64,000 nt of DNA, taken from Agromyces soli. Lineage in GTDB: Bacteria > Actinomycetota > Actinomycetes > Actinomycetales > Microbacteriaceae. The number at the start of each line of letters is the position of its first letter. The stretch's first letter is position 1. Below the pieces are notes generated by a model. That model was given only the letters and a program-made list of their open reading frames with translations, did no database searches and was not told where the DNA came from. Below are positions 61,372 through 64,000 of this stretch, in pieces. The position numbers were made by a program, and so were the translations under genes. The stretch is from the NCBI RefSeq assembly GCF_022811605.1, contig NZ_CP094533.1:496001-560000 (forward strand). The letters run 5' to 3'.

Positions 61372-62058
61372 ATGACGACAGCCACCGAGACCACGGCTGG
61401 CGCGAGCGCGCGCAGCAAGGCCAGGCTCGACCACGACTCGATCGTGGCCGCCGGTCTGGAGCTCGCCGCGGAGACGCGGGCGACCACGCTCTCGGTGCGG
61501 GAGCTCGGCGCTCGGCTCGGCGCCGATCCGACGGCGATCTACCGGCACTTCCGCAACAAGGAGGCGCTCATGCAGGCGCTGCTCGACGAGCTCAACGCGC
61601 GCTCCGTCGCGGCCGTGCACGCGCCGCTCGACGACTGGCGCGGACGCATCCGTCAGCTCGGCGACGCGACGCTCGAGCTCTTCTGCGCCCACCCGGCCGT
61701 CGCCGCCGAAGCGGTGGTGCTCACGACGCACGGCCGCGGCGAGCTCGACGCGATCGAGCTCATGCTCGACGCCTTCGCCCGCGCGGGCCTCGCCGAGGAG
61801 GAGCTCGTGCGCCACTACGCCCTGCTCGCCTCGCATGTGCTCTCGACCGCGGCCGGCATCGCGCGCAGCCGCAGCGAACGCGGGGCCAACGACGACGGCA
61901 CGAGCCCGTGGTTCGACGCGCCGATCCTCGCCGACGCCCGCAGCCACCCGCGCGTCGCCGAGTACGGCACGCGCCTCATCGAGCTGGAGGACCGCGAGCT
62001 GTTCCAGCTCGGCATGGACGTCATCATCGCCTCCGCCGAGCGAGCCGCCGCGCGCTGA
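61372..62058 (+). CDS. TetR family repressor of amidohydrolase-ABC operon
   Basis: 228 residues: SIVAAGLELAAETRATTLSVRELGARLGADPTAIYRHFRNKEALMQALL is the DNA-binding N-terminus (HTH ending YRHFRNK), then a TetR_C-type ligand domain. ATG 61372 follows GAAGGAG well; a longer frame from 61279 lacks support. Its promoter shares the operator with the divergent operon, so it likely autoregulates. Ends 7 bp before the convergent phosphotriesterase gene. Confidence 0.92.
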   Translation: MTTATETTAGASARSKARLDHDSIVAAGLELAAETRATTLSVRELGARLGADPTAIYRHFRNKEALMQALLDELNARSVAAVHAPLDDWRGRIRQLGDATLELFCAHPAVAAEAVVLTTHGRGELDAIELMLDAFARAGLAEEELVRHYALLASHVLSTAAGIARSRSERGANDDGTSPWFDAPILADARSHPRVAEYGTRLIELEDRELFQLGMDVIIASAERAAAR

Positions 62059-62065
62059 GCGCGCG

Positions 62066-63127
62066 TCAGTCCGACGGGGTCGGGCTTCCGGCGAGCCACC
62101 GCGCCGGCGCCGCGACCGTCATCTGCTCGATCGCGTCGGCCCCGACCCCCCGCTCGCGCAACAGCTCGACGAAGACGGAGTGGACGAAGCTCAGCCCGTT
62201 GCCGCCGTTCGCTCTCCACATCTGCTTCAGGAAGAGATCCTGGGACAAGGTCACCTGCCCGGCATAGCCCGCGGCCACGAGCGCGGCGATCCGATCCGCC
62301 GTCTCGTGCGGCGCCGGTGAAGCGCCCTCGCCGGGGAACGCGATGTCCAGCCCGATCATGTCGAACTCCAGGATCGCCCCGCGATCGAGGAGGGAGGTCT
62401 GGTAGGCGACGTCCGGCGCCGACGGATCGCTGTGCGCGAGAGCGATCCGGCCGGCGTCGACGCCGAGCTCGTCGACCAGGAGATCGAGCACCTCATGCCC
62501 GCGACGCTGCCACCCGGGCAGGTGGATGTTCATGCCGACCTCGGGCCGCTCGGTCTGCGCGATGCCGGCCGCGCGCAACGCGGCGCGTTCGGCCGGGGTG
62601 AATCCGGGCGACACCCCGATCTCCCCGATGACGCCGGCACGGATGCCGCGAACGCCGCGGCTCAGTTCGTCGACCATCTCGAGCGCCTGCTGCTCGACGG
62701 TCCGGGCCGTGATGCGGACGCCCTCGAGCTTCTCCAGGTACGGGCCGGTCCCCATCACGACGTGCACCCCGGTCGTCCGCGCGAGCTCGGCCAGCCCTTC
62801 GGGGTCGCGGCCGATGGCCGGGCTGCCCGTGGCATCGACGATCGTGCGTCCGCCGTGCGCCTGGAACGCCGCCACCTCCGCGACGACCTCCTCGACCGGC
62901 TTCGGCCCCAGGTTGTCGGCGCAGCAGTACGGGTCCTGTCGCAGCAAGGACTGCCAGCGCGGCGCCACCCGCTGCCCGACGAGCGCCCTCGTCGCCCGGT
63001 AGGCGGCTGGGGCGAGCACCGGGGTGAGATCGTTGAAGAGGTGCTCGTGGGGCAGCACCACTCCCAGATCGGCCGCGGCGACCGGCCCGAGCACGGTCTG
63101 CACGACGGCGGGGCGCACCTCAGTCAC
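62066..63127 (-). CDS. phosphotriesterase-family metal hydrolase (Php-like)
   Basis: 353-residue TIM barrel. Metal ligands: HxH in VVLPHEHLF (His27, His29), bridging residue Glu in IGEIGVSPG where paraoxon-type enzymes have carbamylated Lys, NIHLPG, LAHSDP and SQDLF. The Glu bridge suggests phosphotriesterase-homology proteins or related lactonases rather than a true phosphotriesterase. GTG at 63127 overlaps the DMT transporter gene by 8 bp, so the transporter probably imports or exports its substrate or product. Confidence 0.85.
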   Translation of the reverse strand: MTEVRPAVVQTVLGPVAAADLGVVLPHEHLFNDLTPVLAPAAYRATRALVGQRVAPRWQSLLRQDPYCCADNLGPKPVEEVVAEVAAFQAHGGRTIVDATGSPAIGRDPEGLAELARTTGVHVVMGTGPYLEKLEGVRITARTVEQQALEMVDELSRGVRGIRAGVIGEIGVSPGFTPAERAALRAAGIAQTERPEVGMNIHLPGWQRRGHEVLDLLVDELGVDAGRIALAHSDPSAPDVAYQTSLLDRGAILEFDMIGLDIAFPGEGASPAPHETADRIAALVAAGYAGQVTLSQDLFLKQMWRANGGNGLSFVHSVFVELLRERGVGADAIEQMTVAAPARWLAGSPTPSD

Positions 63128-64000
63128 CGGTGTCCGCCGCTCGAGCTGGTGCCGCGCTGCGGGCGGGGATCATGGCGACGGCGGCGGCCGCGAGGGCCAC
63201 GAGCGCCCCGATCACGGTCACGAGGTGGAGGCTGCCGCCGTGCGAGGGCACGGCCAGCTCGATCAGGATCGATCCGACGAGCTGGCCCGCCGTCGAGGCG
63301 AGGCCGAGCAGGAGCAGGCCGAGCCGGCGCACGAAGAGCGCCATCAACGCGATCGAGAGGAGACCGAGCGGCCCGCCCAGGTACATCCACCAGGTGCTGG
63401 GAAGGCTGAAATGCGCGCCCGTCGCACCCATCCGGACCAGGTAGACGGCGCCGAGCGCGACGAAGCCGACGAGGAAGTTCCAGGTGATGGACACGAGCAT
63501 CGAGCCGGACAGCCGGCCGATCTCCGAGTTGCCCGCGGGCTGCCACCCGGCGAGCAGGCCCCCGACGAAGGGCATGATCGCGAGCGCGATCATGTGCGGC
63601 GCCGACCAGCTCGGTGAGACGACGAGCAGGGTCGCCCCGACGGCGAGGAACGCCCCGAGGCCCCGCTGGATCGTGATCGCCTGCTTCACGGGGACGCCGA
63701 TGCCGAGACGGTCGCAGAGCACGCCCGAGATGACGAGACCGGAGATGAGCGAGGTCTGGAACACGGCGACGCCGAGGAAGCCGACCGTCACCCCCTCCGA
63801 GAGCACGATCACCGCGCCGCAGAGCCCGGCGAAGAAGTTCCATCTCGGCAGCTCGCCGCGGCGGAGCTGGCCCGGGAGCGCGAAGAACGCGCGACGTGTC
63901 CGTCCGCGGGCGAGCACGACCACGAGCATGAGCGCGAGGCCCGTGCCGAAGGAGATCAGGGCAGCGGCATGGCCGTCGTTCAGGGTCGCGCCGAGCCGCC
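63120..64000 (-). CDS. DMT family transporter (DUF606/YdcZ type), 5' end outside window
   Basis: Open to the window end at 64000, so the N-terminus is missing. The visible part has nine or so helices in two DUF606-type halves: AALISFGTGLALMLVVVL, PRWNFFAGLCGAVIVLSEGVTVGFLGVAVFQTSLISGLVISG, and LPSTWWMYLGGPLGLLSIALMALFVRRLG, with ASTAGQLVGSILIEL near the C-terminus. Overlaps the phosphotriesterase start. Substrate unknown. Confidence 0.85.
   Translation of the reverse strand, partial: RLGATLNDGHAAALISFGTGLALMLVVVLARGRTRRAFFALPGQLRRGELPRWNFFAGLCGAVIVLSEGVTVGFLGVAVFQTSLISGLVISGVLCDRLGIGVPVKQAITIQRGLGAFLAVGATLLVVSPSWSAPHMIALAIMPFVGGLLAGWQPAGNSEIGRLSGSMLVSITWNFLVGFVALGAVYLVRMGATGAHFSLPSTWWMYLGGPLGLLSIALMALFVRRLGLLLLGLASTAGQLVGSILIELAVPSHGGSLHLVTVIGALVALAAAAVAMIPARSAAPARAADTGD

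Noticed and set aside
61279-62058. TetR start at 61279
   Set aside because: It would start inside the operator; ATG 61372 has a good ribosome site and family-like N-terminus.
1-64000. Prophage or integrative element
   Set aside because: No integrase, phage structural genes, IS transposase or att-like repeats at the tRNA; palindromes are not ends of an element.

Overview
The window is a stretch of high-GC actinobacterial chromosome. Strong G/C third-position bias, the recurring codon run GCG-GAT-GCC-TCG, many 4-bp ATGA/GTGA gene overlaps, leaderless -10 (TAnnnT) promoters 6-7 nt before the start codon, LAxTG-type sorting signals and a LigD/Ku pair all fit Microbacteriaceae (Leucobacter/Agromyces/Microbacterium-like). 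The genus is an inference; there is no rRNA. No prophage, IS element, CRISPR array or plasmid function was seen.

Layout. (1) 1-13008: potassium and export block. The end of a Trk/Ktr channel gene and its RCK subunit, an ABC exporter operon with its own GbsR/MarR regulator, then a complete kdpFABCDE operon preceded by a 27-codon hydrophobic peptide. (2) 13046-22444: RlmC, two adjoining self-cleaving Ntn hydrolases (C45 type and P1/DmpA type), a YtcJ-like amidohydrolase, an ECF42-type sigma factor with its YciI partner, a two-TM protein, a GH20 hexosaminidase and ProC. (3) 22471-30658: a triplicated 69-bp promoter/start unit feeding a CDF cation transporter, SDR with divergent TetR, TadA, Upp, a leaderless Cys-rich leader peptide before an orphan winged-helix regulator, MarR, GNAT and a multi-TM protein. 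(4) 31202-41953: two convergent cell-surface proteins with DUF11-type repeats and LAxTG signals, a VOC protein, a large LuxR ATPase regulator, a bitopic membrane protein and tRNA-Arg(ACG). (5) 42081-48508: an alpha-glucoside uptake operon (LacI, GH13, SBP and two permeases). (6) 48592-53565: small DUF7882-like paralogues, a Rho_N-type protein and the LigD/Ku end-joining pair. (7) 53566-54250: a compositionally deviant lipoprotein gene. (8) 54334-64000: a dipeptide-type ABC operon with a second YtcJ amidohydrolase, controlled by a divergent TetR through an obvious operator, then a phosphotriesterase homologue and a DMT transporter cut by the window end.

Working together: Trk and Kdp cover low- and high-affinity K+ uptake. 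The C45/P1/YtcJ group and the Dpp/YtcJ group both point to uptake and hydrolysis of amides or peptides. LacI-GH13-ABC is a self-contained sugar regulon. TadA is encoded near its presumed substrate tRNA-Arg(ACG). The most unusual non-coding signals are a family of four near-identical perfect palindromes placed just 3' of stop codons (23646, 42081, 47411, 47461), the triplicated promoter/start in front of the CDF gene, and the polycysteine-type leaderless leader peptide at 26693.
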